A stretch of DNA of 64,000 bases from an uncultured Bacteroidales bacterium (GTDB lineage Bacteria > Bacteroidota > Bacteroidia > Bacteroidales > Muribaculaceae). The notes beneath the pieces were generated by a model, which saw only the letters and a list, made by a program, of their open reading frames with translations, was not told the origin of the DNA and made no database searches. The stretch covers positions 1-64,000 of the forward strand of contig CACYQB010000025.1 of NCBI GenBank assembly GCA_902776435.1, in the 5' to 3' direction. Positions 28,078-36,667 of the stretch are shown here, in pieces (the stretch's first letter is position 1; each line of letters begins with the position of its first letter). The position numbers and the translations under genes were made by a program.

Positions 28078-29098
28078 GTTTTGGTCCCATAGGTAGCGAA
28101 TTTGACATGTTGAATCCTGTTGCCAGTATGGTGACCTTGATCTGGTCTTTAAGTGTTGAGTCATGTGCCGGGGCCCAAATAACATCCACTTCGTGGTCAA
28201 AGTTTTCCATGAATTCCTGGATCTGGTTCATCTCCTCCATGAGGAGCGGAGACTCGCTGTCGCGATTATAATAGATAATCATCAGAATTTTCTTGAAACT
28301 GAAGGATTCGCAATCCTTGAGCAATGGTGATTCCAGAGCATTTTCAAGAGCCTTTGTCACACGGCGTTCACCCGAGCCAAAACCCGAGACGATAAATGCG
28401 TTTCCTCCTTTACGCAAAGTATAGTTAACATCATTGAAGTCCATGCAGACCCTACGGTCGATGGGAGTAATCAGGCAGTAGAGACTGCGAACGGCTGTAG
28501 TCAGTGTTTCATTGGATTTTGTAAATGCATTGCTTTGGTCTAGATCGTTGTATATTTCGGTCAGGCACTGGTTGTCGATGATGAACAAGGCATCAACATG
28601 CTTGCGCATCTCTTCTGCTCCTTTAAGAGCCTTAAGAATCTTTTGAGACCCCTCAAATATGAATGGGATTGTCACGATTCCAACGGTGAGCAAACCCTTC
28701 TCGCGGGCAATACGAGCCACTTCAGGGGCCACATCGGTTCCAGTATATCCACCCATACTGCCAATAATGATGACCATTCTGGTGTCATCGTCTAAGAATG
28801 CGTCAATTTCGGCTTTACTCTCCTCAACTGCATGGCGTGCTTTCTCGCCCTGTCCATGTGCCGCATTCGGTCTCAGAAGCACACGGTTGCGCACTGGTGA
28901 GTCAATGAGCTGCTGATGGTCAGAGTCTAATACGGCGAAAGTGACACCATCGATGTTCTGATACATGAGATTGACAGCATTGATGCCACCTGCGCCAATG
29001 CCAATTGCCCTAATAATGGTACGCTGCTGGTTCTTGTCCAAAGTTGACATGATGCCAAGTTCGAACTCGCTTGTCGCGTAATTATCTTTCTTTTTCAT
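28067..29098 (-). CDS. FtsZ/tubulin-like GTPase
   Basis: 343 aa, a divergent FtsZ relative. T1 loop GIGAGGIN (33-40), tubulin signature GSMGGYTGTD (113-122, compare GGGTGTG), and a T7 synergy loop MDFNDV (219-224) retaining both catalytic Asp residues, then GxGSGERR. The C-terminal beta subdomain ends in IKVTILATGF as in FtsZ. It lacks the long C-terminal tail that binds FtsA/ZipA, so a role in division is unlikely. It should bind GTP and polymerise. I chose ATG 29098 (MKKKDNYATS). Confidence 0.88.
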   Translation of the reverse strand: MKKKDNYATSEFELGIMSTLDKNQQRTIIRAIGIGAGGINAVNLMYQNIDGVTFAVLDSDHQQLIDSPVRNRVLLRPNAAHGQGEKARHAVEESKAEIDAFLDDDTRMVIIIGSMGGYTGTDVAPEVARIAREKGLLTVGIVTIPFIFEGSQKILKALKGAEEMRKHVDALFIIDNQCLTEIYNDLDQSNAFTKSNETLTTAVRSLYCLITPIDRRVCMDFNDVNYTLRKGGNAFIVSGFGSGERRVTKALENALESPLLKDCESFSFKKILMIIYYNRDSESPLLMEEMNQIQEFMENFDHEVDVIWAPAHDSTLKDQIKVTILATGFNMSNSLPMGPKHES

Positions 29099-29711
29099 AA
29101 TGATTCTTTTTTGATTTATGCATAACGAGTACTGTGGCACGCAAGATTGGCTCTGTGCATCGCTTATCGGGAGACAAGCCCCAATGAATATCACAATCAG
29201 GACCTGTCGTTTCCACCAAGTCTTGCAACGTGCTGAATTCTTCCATTTTGATTTTGAAATCTTTGGTCTTATAGAAATTAATCAATACGGCATTGATGTT
29301 CCCAAATGATTCTATGTGCTCTTTCATCTGCTCCACCAAATGAGCCACTCTATTCTCCTGGTTTTCATTGACAGATACCTCAAACGAGCTAAGGTTGCCC
29401 TCATAACGCAGTAATGCGATGACATCATTAGTATCAAAGCCCAAATAGTTATATGAATAACACATCTCCATACTATGACGCATTGCACGGTGGTATTCTT
29501 CTGCCGTCTCGCATAGTTGCGTAATCTTGAGCATGATATCGGCAAAAATAGGAAGTGTTCCGTTAACCTCGGCACAATGACACATTGCAGGATACCAATC
29601 CTCTTGATCACAGCATTGCCGCGTTATCTCAAACATGGCATCGGCAATCTCACATCCCTCTCGATTCAGCATCTTGTCCTGTTCTTGGTTGTCTTTATCT
29701 CTAATCTCCAT
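29082..29711 (-). CDS. Stand-alone FtsZ C-terminal-domain-like protein
   Basis: 209 aa. The last 75 residues (NINAVLINFYK ... GPDCDIHWGL ... EPILRATVLVMH) follow the pattern of the FtsZ/tubulin C-terminal subdomain, where FtsZ has a strand, a helix, ANIIFG and RVTVIATG. The N-terminal 100 residues are helical and acidic with several Cys (REGCEIADAMFEITRQCCDQ) and are unrecognised. No GTP-binding signature is present. Its end overlaps the FtsZ-like start by 17 bp. It may cap, bind or regulate the FtsZ-like filament (inference). Confidence 0.55.
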   Translation of the reverse strand: MEIRDKDNQEQDKMLNREGCEIADAMFEITRQCCDQEDWYPAMCHCAEVNGTLPIFADIMLKITQLCETAEEYHRAMRHSMEMCYSYNYLGFDTNDVIALLRYEGNLSSFEVSVNENQENRVAHLVEQMKEHIESFGNINAVLINFYKTKDFKIKMEEFSTLQDLVETTGPDCDIHWGLSPDKRCTEPILRATVLVMHKSKKNHYEKER

Positions 29712-29716
29712 AAGGT

Positions 29717-30355
29717 TTATATTGTTTTTTCAATTTCAATGTTTATTTCGGTTTCGAATTGGCGCACATAGATGAAGTCGGTGATGGCGAACTTCATGTG
29801 GTCAAACAGATGGTGGAAAGGCTGGATAAGATGCAAGTCCCTTGTAAGTTCGGGATCCAGCCCTTCGTTCCAGTTGGGCGGAGGGCATTCCATGCCTGTG
29901 AGATAATCGAAGGACTCGTCCACGTTCGATGGAAACGTCAGCGTTGGCAGCGTAACACCATCTTCATACAGCGGGTTCCATCCGCTGTCACTGATGGCGC
30001 ACCACAGATCATCCCTATCATCACCTTGAATGGGATGTAATGCCGGATAGTCGTAGCCGAGGTAACACTTTGCCGTCAGTTCCAGGTAGTCGCCGAAGGT
30101 CTTGTTTGCTTTGATGCTGTTCCAGATGCGATGTGCCCTGTCGTACATCTCCCGCAATGCCTCTCGCAGCGCATCATTGAAAGCGATAATGTTGGGTAGT
30201 ATCTCCTCCTGGTGCGCCAGTACCCGCTCATTAATCATCGCCTTACGCAAAGACAGCAGGCAATCACAATCCGAATAGTCGCATGGCGCGTGCTCATATT
30301 TCAAGAGAATCTCCCTCTCAATGAGATGGATATCGTGGTCTTGTAATTCAATCAT
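29717..30355 (-). CDS. Unknown 212-aa protein, first gene of the FtsZ-like operon
   Basis: No family recognised. An N-terminal helical region (residues 1-95, with CDYSDCDCLLSL) precedes a helical region with a WNSIKANKTFGDYLELTAKCYLGYDYPALHP segment that is common to uncharacterised Bacteroidetes accessory genes. The C-terminus is aromatic and acidic. No signal peptide or membrane segment. It is followed 5 bp later by the FtsZ C-domain-like gene and preceded by operator S1, so it is the promoter-proximal gene of a six-gene operon. Confidence 0.55.
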   Translation of the reverse strand: MIELQDHDIHLIEREILLKYEHAPCDYSDCDCLLSLRKAMINERVLAHQEEILPNIIAFNDALREALREMYDRAHRIWNSIKANKTFGDYLELTAKCYLGYDYPALHPIQGDDRDDLWCAISDSGWNPLYEDGVTLPTLTFPSNVDESFDYLTGMECPPPNWNEGLDPELTRDLHLIQPFHHLFDHMKFAITDFIYVRQFETEINIEIEKTI

Positions 30356-30382
30356 AATTCACACATTGTTTTGTTTGTCGAT

Positions 30383-30423
30383 GCAAAGTAAAATCACACC
30401 TCGGCCAAATTGTGGCAGAGGTG
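30383..30423 (-). promoter_or_regulatory. Operator S1 and promoter of the FtsZ-like operon
   Basis: Palindrome CACCTCTGCC-ACAATTT-GGCCGAGGTG (30397-30423, one mismatch), followed on the minus strand by the -7 box TTACTTTG. From the TTTGG (or its equivalent) in the palindrome centre to the G ending the -7 box is exactly 26 nt, as at all six sites of this family. Confidence 0.65.
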
Positions 30424-30457
30424 CAATCAAATGTTGTTTTTCTTGATGAAAATGTGC

Positions 30458-30679
30458 TCAATCAAGCGCTTGATAGGTGAAGTCGCCGACACTCATACAG
30501 GCTTTCTTGTAGTCGAACTGGTACATCCTCATGTACTGCTCCTTGATTTCGACTGCGCCGTTATAGAACGGGTTGCTGACGTGCTGACGGGTGGTCACGG
30601 TAATGACCATTTCGGGCGTGATGACTTGCCCATTGACGCGCTTGGTGCGCTTCGGCGTAATTTTAAAAACTTTGCTCAT
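30458..30679 (-). CDS. Small unknown protein, copy 1
   Basis: 73 aa, near-identical to the gene at 32716-32937 (both begin MSKVF-ITPKRTKRVNGQVITPEM and end DFTYQALD). Basic N-terminus, aromatic C-terminus (EQYMRMYQFDYKKACM). Start chosen by identity with the second copy. No function recognised; it may be a structural or regulatory partner within the S-site regulon. Confidence 0.65.
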   Translation of the reverse strand: MSKVFKITPKRTKRVNGQVITPEMVITVTTRQHVSNPFYNGAVEIKEQYMRMYQFDYKKACMSVGDFTYQALD

Positions 30680-30720
30680 AATGCTAGCGATTAAATGTGA
30701 AACAAAAATGATAATCGCCA

Positions 30721-30761
30721 CAAAAGTAGAAGGCACCTCGGCCAAATTGCGGCCGAGGTGC
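30721..30761 (-). promoter_or_regulatory. Operator S2 and promoter of small gene copy 1
   Basis: Perfect 11-bp arms GCACCTCGGCC/GGCCGAGGTGC (30733-30761), then the -7 box TACTTTTG at the family distance of 26 nt. Confidence 0.7.
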
Positions 30762-30781
30762 GATTTATCTGATATTTTCCA

Positions 30782-32440
30782 TCAACAGAATCCCACTCTG
30801 CGGTTGCCAATAGAAGATTCCAGCCTCTCAGCGTCGCAGTATGCCGAGAGTTGTTCAATCATATTCTCAGCATCTCCATGAAGGATGTTCCCGATAGTGT
30901 GGTGACGGGCGATATTCTCAATCTGTCCTCCACTGAAATCGTATTTTGTGGCCAAAATCCGGCATTCATCCTCGTTCAGTTTCGGGATCATCTCATGCCA
31001 CATGTTCATCCGAGCTTCTATCGTCGGTTTCTCAAACTTGACTTTGTAGAGGAACCTGCGCTCAAATGCCTTGTCCATATTCTGGGCCAGATTGGTCGTG
31101 GCAATGAGTATGCCATCGAGTGTTTCCATCTCTTGCAGAATAATGTTCTGGATGCTGTTCTCCATCTTGTTGACAGCGCTCTTGGCACCCTCCATGCGTT
31201 CCCCAATGATGGCATCAGCCTCATTGAAGAGAAGAATGGGTGTTATCTGGCTATTTTTAACTTTGGCCTTGTAGTTGTCAAACACTTGCTTGATGTTCTT
31301 CTCGCTCTCTCCAACCCAGCAGCTCTTGATTTGAGAGATGTTCACTTGTAGGATGTCACGACCTGTTAGTCGTGCAAGTTGCAGCACAGTTTCGGTCTTT
31401 CCGGTTCCAGGGGCGCCATAGAAGAGGCAAGTGAATCCGCAACGGAATCCAGTGTCTGTCATGCGAGTTCGAATTTGGTTATATTGCTCATCGTTCAAGA
31501 GGTTTCCCAATTCATCGATCTGGCATTCGACTTTGTCCCCATAAAACATCTTTTTAGGTGTGATGTCTTTGGACTTGATGACGTCTCCACTCTTTTCATC
31601 CATGGAGGGCAGATGAAGTTCTACAAACAGTTCACGCTTCGCGTCATTAGTCATCCGAAACGATTCCCTGTCAACCATGCCGTTACAATTGTTGTATTCA
31701 ACAATCTTACCTTTTAATAAGACGTGATCACCACGGTTCAACTTAGACTTCACAATGCTCCACTCCCTTTTATCATCATACAGAAAATCGAGATCATGGA
31801 ACCTGATATAGTTGTCATTGTTGTTCACGAACAGATGAGAAAATAGAATCAGCAACATTTTATCTTCATCGTTAAAATTGTAGCTCAAAACTTTTTGAAC
31901 ATAGATAATATGCTTATTGCAGTCCAATAAGTTATTTATCTTTTCTACTGTCGTTTCGTAGGTTAGCTCCTCTTCTTGTCGCAAATCAAGTATGTTCTCT
32001 ATTTCACAGAACAATTCAGCACAAGAAAGACCTGAATAGTTCTTTGGTACGTATTTCTCATTTTGTTTAAGAGCTTCAATGACCTCAGCGGGCACTCTGT
32101 ATGATTTCCTATGGCAACTACGGCTACACCTCACTAGTTCTCTATTCTCTAGGACATCGATGTCAACCATATATCTAAGAAGCCTCGTTGTTCGACATTC
32201 AAGGAATTGTCCCAAATCCCCGATTGAAATGTTCGTGCTATCACTATTGTCAACAAATAAAGCAAGCATAACGCTCTGCTCCTTGGTGAGCTCCATTTTT
32301 TCAGTCACATATTTAATGTATTGATTCGCTTTGCGATAAAACCCAGCGCTCAACCCCGATCCCTTTGCCTTATCTGCGATATACTCAATAGCAGTGAGCA
32401 AATCCAAATTGTTCGTTTCCTTTTGTTTTGATGTTTCCAT
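30782..32440 (-). CDS. AAA+ ATPase (proteasomal/SpoVK-like)
   Basis: 552 aa. The N-terminal 330 residues are unrecognised, with a possible winged-helix segment (ISIGDLGQFLECRTTRLLRYMVDIDVLENRELV). A C-terminal AAA+ module follows: Walker A GAPGTGKT (342-349), pore-type segment CWVGESEKNIKQVF, Walker B ILLFNEAD (402-409, with Asn in place of the first Asp), sensor 1 ATTN, Arg finger ERRF. The motor is of the classic AAA clade that unfolds or remodels proteins. I chose ATG 32440 because a GGAG lies just upstream. It has its own S-type operator. Confidence 0.82.
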   Translation of the reverse strand: METSKQKETNNLDLLTAIEYIADKAKGSGLSAGFYRKANQYIKYVTEKMELTKEQSVMLALFVDNSDSTNISIGDLGQFLECRTTRLLRYMVDIDVLENRELVRCSRSCHRKSYRVPAEVIEALKQNEKYVPKNYSGLSCAELFCEIENILDLRQEEELTYETTVEKINNLLDCNKHIIYVQKVLSYNFNDEDKMLLILFSHLFVNNNDNYIRFHDLDFLYDDKREWSIVKSKLNRGDHVLLKGKIVEYNNCNGMVDRESFRMTNDAKRELFVELHLPSMDEKSGDVIKSKDITPKKMFYGDKVECQIDELGNLLNDEQYNQIRTRMTDTGFRCGFTCLFYGAPGTGKTETVLQLARLTGRDILQVNISQIKSCWVGESEKNIKQVFDNYKAKVKNSQITPILLFNEADAIIGERMEGAKSAVNKMENSIQNIILQEMETLDGILIATTNLAQNMDKAFERRFLYKVKFEKPTIEARMNMWHEMIPKLNEDECRILATKYDFSGGQIENIARHHTIGNILHGDAENMIEQLSAYCDAERLESSIGNRRVGFC

Positions 32441-32462
32441 AATTCTGTCTCCGTTTAATTTG

Positions 32463-32505
32463 ATGCAAAGTAAAAACACACCTCCGCCAAAATGTGGCAG
32501 AGGTG
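32463..32505 (-). promoter_or_regulatory. Operator S3 and promoter of the AAA+ gene
   Basis: CACCTCTGCC-ACATTTT-GGCGGAGGTG (32479-32505), then TTACTTTG on the minus strand with the same 26-nt geometry. About 32510-32700 holds nothing else recognisable. Confidence 0.65.
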
Positions 32506-32715
32506 CATCCTAAAGTTGTTTTTCTTGAAGAAAATGTGCAGAGATGCTGTTTTGAAATTTTTGCCGAGGATTTGAGATGGATTTTTGAGGCAGTTTTAAC
32601 TAATCTTTGAGGAGCGATGCGGGCATCGTGACGAATAATATCAAGTAAAAATGGCCAAAAAGGCGCTCAAAGCCCGGCTAACCAAACATCACATATCAAA
32701 TTTCAAAATTGCATC

Positions 32716-32937
32716 TCAGTCGAGTGCCTGGTAGGTGAAGTCGGCAGCGCTCATGCAGGCCTTCTTGTAGTCGAACTGGTACATCCTCATGTACTGCTCC
32801 TGGACCTCAACAGCCCCGTTGTAGAACGGGTTGATGCAGTGCTGGCGGGTTGTTACGGTAATCACCATTTCGGGCGTGATGACTTGCCCATTGACGCGCT
32901 TAGTGCGCTTCGGTGTAATTCTAAAAACTTTGCTCAT
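32716..32937 (-). CDS. Small unknown protein, copy 2
   Basis: 73 aa, a duplicate of the gene at 30458-30679 with a few substitutions (MSKVFRITPK; RQHCINPF; MSAADFTYQ). About 29 bp of the 5' leader (32941-32969) is also identical to the leader of copy 1 (30681-30709), but here the operator is missing. The gene follows the HAD-like gene with a 39-bp gap, so it is probably transcribed from S4. Confidence 0.65.
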   Translation of the reverse strand: MSKVFRITPKRTKRVNGQVITPEMVITVTTRQHCINPFYNGAVEVQEQYMRMYQFDYKKACMSAADFTYQALD

Positions 32938-32976
32938 AATGCTAGCGATTAAATGTGAAACAAAAATATGATAGTT

Positions 32977-33690
32977 TTACTTGTCACTGTTCAGTATCCA
33001 AACCGTCTCGAGTGCAACGACCCTCGATAATCCTATTTCCTTATCGATTGTCTTGAGGTGGTCTTCCTGGTCAATATAGAAGTCGCTGCTCAAATCAAGG
33101 ATTGCATAGCGATAATCCTGCATTACATTCGCTTCCAACCATGTGTTGATTTCCAGAGCCTTGAACCGTTTGCTTAATTTTATGTTCTCTGCCAAATGAT
33201 TGTTCGGGTCTTGCATAAAGCCAGACATAACAGGTGTCATCGAGTAAAACTCAACAGGCATTTGAAGCTCCTTCCACTTTTCATGAACAGTTTCGGGACC
33301 ATCAAGACGGAATAGAGATGTAATGATGATTTTGCAATGGGTCTGCTCAACGATGAACTGCAAGTTCTCCCGGAAATCTTGATCTCCAAGATTCGCTATG
33401 CCTTCAAAGTCCAAAAACAAAAACTTATCGATCAATGGATTGTCTGGTGCGGGATTCAGTTTGGCTTTCAGGTTATCCAGTGCTTCTTGTGGCGTATCAC
33501 CTTTGCCGATGATATATTTCTGGGCATCATGATGCCAAAAGCTGATAAAGTCCAACCCGTCATCATTGATTTCCCTTGGTACTTCCCATGACTCAAGATT
33601 AAACGCAAGAAACTCTCCGCCCTCGCCATAGCGATTTTTGATTATCGTCAAAGGAGAGATGTGAATGTCATTGTCTGTTAATTCTTCCAT
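32977..33690 (-). CDS. HAD-like protein with altered catalytic motifs
   Basis: 237 aa. An N-terminal 90-residue part (with EALDNLKAKLNP) precedes a HAD domain of the Swiss-Army-Knife RNA-repair-associated type: KFLFLDFEGIANLG (motif I reads DFE where DFD is expected), CKIIITS (motif II), and YAILDLSSD (motif IV, lacking the usual DD). Loss of the second motif I Asp and the acidic pair suggests a weak or dead phosphatase used for binding. Its neighbour on the other side is a decayed HAD gene. Confidence 0.65.
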   Translation of the reverse strand: MEELTDNDIHISPLTIIKNRYGEGGEFLAFNLESWEVPREINDDGLDFISFWHHDAQKYIIGKGDTPQEALDNLKAKLNPAPDNPLIDKFLFLDFEGIANLGDQDFRENLQFIVEQTHCKIIITSLFRLDGPETVHEKWKELQMPVEFYSMTPVMSGFMQDPNNHLAENIKLSKRFKALEINTWLEANVMQDYRYAILDLSSDFYIDQEDHLKTIDKEIGLSRVVALETVWILNSDK

Positions 33691-33720
33691 ATTTCAATTA
33701 TTATTAGTGATTTATCGCCA

Positions 33721-33758
33721 CAAAAGTAGTAGGCACCTCAGCCATTCCGCGGCAGAGT
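33721..33758 (-). promoter_or_regulatory. Operator S4 and promoter of the HAD-like gene
   Basis: A weaker palindrome ACTCTGCC-GCGGAAT-GGCTGAGGT (33734-33757), then TACTTTTG at 26 nt. The sequence TGGCGA directly after the -7 box is also found at S2 and S6. Confidence 0.55.
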
Positions 33759-33769
33759 TTAAAGATTTC

Positions 33770-34157
33770 TCAGCCGTTGAGTAAAGCTATGGCTCGGTCG
33801 GCCAGTAATTCAGTTAATCCGTCAAAAGGATTGGTCAGGATGAAATGAGGTAACTGTGAATCCGGTATCTCATATTCATCGTCAATGATGACGTATCGAG
33901 CATCTGCTAAGGTGTTCTCGAAAAGCCAGAAGTCTATCTCAATTCCTTTGCTCTGCCTCACATCAAGGCCAAAATCCTCAAGGTCAATATTTGATGACCA
34001 GCTGGCACTAACAATCGTCGGTGTAATGTCAATCACGCGACCAGGCAGTTGTCGATCCGTCCACATGTCCTGCATAGCCTCCCTGAGACATCAGCAAATC
34101 CTGATAAAACTCAGTATTCAGCACACCATCAAAGTCAAGAAACAGGTACTTGTCCAT
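33770..34157 (-). pseudogene. HAD (Swiss-Army-Knife type) gene, internal deletion and frameshift
   Basis: The frame from ATG 34157 begins MDKYLFLDFDGVLNTEFYQDLL, with a perfect HAD motif I, but stops after 42 residues. The adjacent frame (from about 34075) continues with the expected C-terminal part: MWTDRQLPGRVIDITP, KGIEIDFWL, YVIIDDE (motif IV) and GLTELLADRAIALL. The middle third with motif II is missing, so roughly 50 residues were deleted and the frame broken. The predicted -7 box is about 5 nt from the ATG, which would make the message almost leaderless. Confidence 0.7.
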
Positions 34158-34160
34158 GGT

Positions 34161-34202
34161 GCAAAGAAAAAGACACCCTCTGCCAAAACGTGGCAGAGGT
34201 GT
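34161..34202 (-). promoter_or_regulatory. Operator S5 and promoter of the broken HAD gene
   Basis: ACACCTCTGCCA-CGTTT-TGGCAGAGGGTGT (34173-34202), then TTTTCTTTG at the family spacing. One extra G in the right arm. Confidence 0.6.
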
Positions 34203-34231
34203 GCCCTGATGATGATTTTTCTTGAAAAAAC

Positions 34232-34672
34232 TTATACGATGGGGTCTGGGCAGTAGTCTTTGCGCTTGCAGGTTTTGCAGTGTTTGCCGATCCAAACGTC
34301 GTCAAACTGCTTCATGGCTCGCTCGACGATTTGAGGGTCATCGGTCAGGATCCCCGCCTCGAAGTTGCGCTTATCGCTGCTCTTCATGCCGATGCCAGCA
34401 CCCGTGAGGTTAGCGCTGCCGATATACACCTCTTCGCAGTCAAACACCAGCATCTTGAAGTGTACCCTGGGGCACAGCACCCGCTCCAACCGGTCATACA
34501 GCACGGGGTACCTGTCAAAGTCCTCGCGGAAGTTCGGCCCAGGTTCTTTAGCATGAATCAGCCTCACCTCCACACCACGCCTAATCAGCAACGCAATCAG
34601 TGCCAGGAAAGGCTTCTTCTCCTTACCAACCTCCACATACAGGTCCTTAATGTCGGCCGTCCCAATCCACAA
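34232..34672 (-). pseudogene. Truncated phospholipase D-like gene
   Basis: About 146 residues of a PLDc-type protein: RGVEVRLIHAKEP, then the HxK(x4)D motif VHFKMLVFD followed by IGSANLTGAG, and a C-terminal four-Cys cluster (CKTCKRKDYCPD). No proper start exists. An in-frame stop lies just upstream, and homology begins in the middle of the fold (WIGTADIKDLY), next to the end of the DUF262-HNH gene at 34679. The 5' end was probably lost when the neighbouring operon arrived. PLD proteins of this family include nucleases. Confidence 0.65.
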
Positions 34673-34678
34673 CGAGTT

Positions 34679-36661
34679 TCATAGAATAATATTGTTAGCG
34701 GACAACATTTTAATTATTAATTCTTTTGCTTCATTCTCTTTTTGTGATATCTTTTGCTCGTCCCAAATCTCATGATTCTTAACACAATTAATCATACTCT
34801 TAAGTTTTATGCTATAGGACTTCATGGCATCGATGCTTCCAAAGTTTTCGGCTTTAGCTCCAGGGAGGTTATTTGTAAACTTAGAGTTCATCCCACGACT
34901 AACCAAACATAGATTGCCAAAACTATGTAAATGATTGAAGTCCATGGGTTCGCGATCAGTGGGGTGCTGGGGATAAAAATGTTCAACAGACGTACGATAT
35001 GTAAACTCATAATCATTATCATGGTTTTGGTTATATAATAAGAAATCGTAGAAATTGAAAACAAAATTCTCGACATGTTCTCCAACGTGCGGATATTCTT
35101 CAATGTTAATATTTCCCCAATAAATATCATTAATAGTGTTTTGACTTTTGCCTTCATTTGAATATATAATTTCTTCAAATGAAAGCTTCTTCCCGTCGGC
35201 AGCAAGATATCGATCTAACATATACGCTTTTGACAAATTCCACAAATAATTGAAATAATCTTCTGCATTGATGGGCTGTTCCTGATTATGAAGATACATA
35301 AGCGCTGCACTCATCCAATGTTTATATATTTGAGTGGGGGCAGAAACATGGAACATCGATAGAATCATAATGATTCTTTTATTAATGCCGCTTGTGTCAT
35401 ATTCTGATTCATCAGGTGAAAATGTATCTTTATAATAATACTTATCATCACTCTTTCTTTGAGGTGACAATCTTTTTAAGCTCCATCTGTCTTGGTGCCT
35501 CTTAATGATATAAGTGTCAAATAGATATCTTGTTCTTAATAGTTCCATTATAAAAACTTTCACGAAAGACACTTTGTCAGCGATCTTTTCAATCTTCTCA
35601 TCAAATATTTTCGTAAGACGTTTGTCATCTAAAACAACATTTTCATCGTTTGTGTTTATTAATTTAAGAACATGAAGTAAGAAATTTGAGAATGAAATGA
35701 TTGAATTATATGACTCTGGTGTTTCGTTTTCTTTGTTTTCTTCCCATGGTTTATTATATGGAGTATGATTCTTGGAATCATTAAATAGAGCATACAATGA
35801 TCTCTCACTTTCATTAATATGGATATTCGTATCAGTCAAGATATTTTTGATCTCATCAAACTTAACCTTTATAGGCCCGCTTCCGTTATTATCAAAAATC
35901 TTAGATCGAACCTTCTTATCAAAATTCATCTGAACATATCGGTTCATATCTGAGCAAGCTTCCCAAATGAGATTGAATGCAGCCATAGCCAAATTATCAT
36001 CTTTGATAATAGACATCAGTCGGGCTTTTATGATTTCGTGTTGTTCTAGTTGCTCTCCACGAGAATTCATTATTTCGAAATAATGGTTAAGATTTGTTCC
36101 TTCAGGAACGCAGACTCTTAAGATTTTCACGTTATCTAAAAGAAATGATATAAATTCACTAACCTGTATGCCCTTGTCGTTGCATATGTTATCAACAACG
36201 AAACGGGCTTTATTGAAAACAGACATTATTGCTGTATTCTTTTCTTCATCAGCAAAATGGCTCTCAAATGGGTTAAACAAAACCGATAACGTATAATTTG
36301 ATTTCTCGCGATAATCAAACGATACATTTACTCGTTTGTACCATGAGAAATCATAATTTGAACATAATCTAAGTGCACAAATAAGGATTGTAAGAGTGGT
36401 TAACCGTTGTTGACCATCGATTGTCTCAAAATACTGTTGATTATCTTTAAATCTTGGAAATACTATCAGATTTCCTATGTAATAATAAGTTTGATTATTA
36501 CTATCATTACTATCATTACTATCCTTTGCATAATCTGCAATGTCCTGGATAAGTTGAGTGGTCTCACTTATGCCCCAGGCATAATTGCGTTGGTAGATGG
36601 GAATTCTATATTCTCCCGTCACTAGAAGTTCACGTACTGAAAGATCGTCTATCTTGTTCAT
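34679..36661 (-). CDS. DUF262-DUF1524 (GmrSD-like) protein
   Basis: 660 aa. The N-terminal DUF262/ParB-like domain contains IPIYQRNYAWG (near 18-28) and the nucleotide-binding signature TIDGQQRLTTLTIL (near 80). The C-terminal DUF1524 HNH-type domain contains VEHFYPQ...NHLHSFGNLCLVSRGMNSKFTNN, the His/Asn set expected for cleavage. GmrSD enzymes are type IV restriction enzymes that cut glucosylated hydroxymethylcytosine DNA in an NTP-dependent way. Strongly AT-rich compared with flanking genes, suggesting recent transfer. Third gene of a three-gene operon. Confidence 0.85.
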   Translation of the reverse strand: MNKIDDLSVRELLVTGEYRIPIYQRNYAWGISETTQLIQDIADYAKDSNDSNDSNNQTYYYIGNLIVFPRFKDNQQYFETIDGQQRLTTLTILICALRLCSNYDFSWYKRVNVSFDYREKSNYTLSVLFNPFESHFADEEKNTAIMSVFNKARFVVDNICNDKGIQVSEFISFLLDNVKILRVCVPEGTNLNHYFEIMNSRGEQLEQHEIIKARLMSIIKDDNLAMAAFNLIWEACSDMNRYVQMNFDKKVRSKIFDNNGSGPIKVKFDEIKNILTDTNIHINESERSLYALFNDSKNHTPYNKPWEENKENETPESYNSIISFSNFLLHVLKLINTNDENVVLDDKRLTKIFDEKIEKIADKVSFVKVFIMELLRTRYLFDTYIIKRHQDRWSLKRLSPQRKSDDKYYYKDTFSPDESEYDTSGINKRIIMILSMFHVSAPTQIYKHWMSAALMYLHNQEQPINAEDYFNYLWNLSKAYMLDRYLAADGKKLSFEEIIYSNEGKSQNTINDIYWGNINIEEYPHVGEHVENFVFNFYDFLLYNQNHDNDYEFTYRTSVEHFYPQHPTDREPMDFNHLHSFGNLCLVSRGMNSKFTNNLPGAKAENFGSIDAMKSYSIKLKSMINCVKNHEIWDEQKISQKENEAKELIIKMLSANNIIL

Positions 36662-36667
36662 AGCGGT

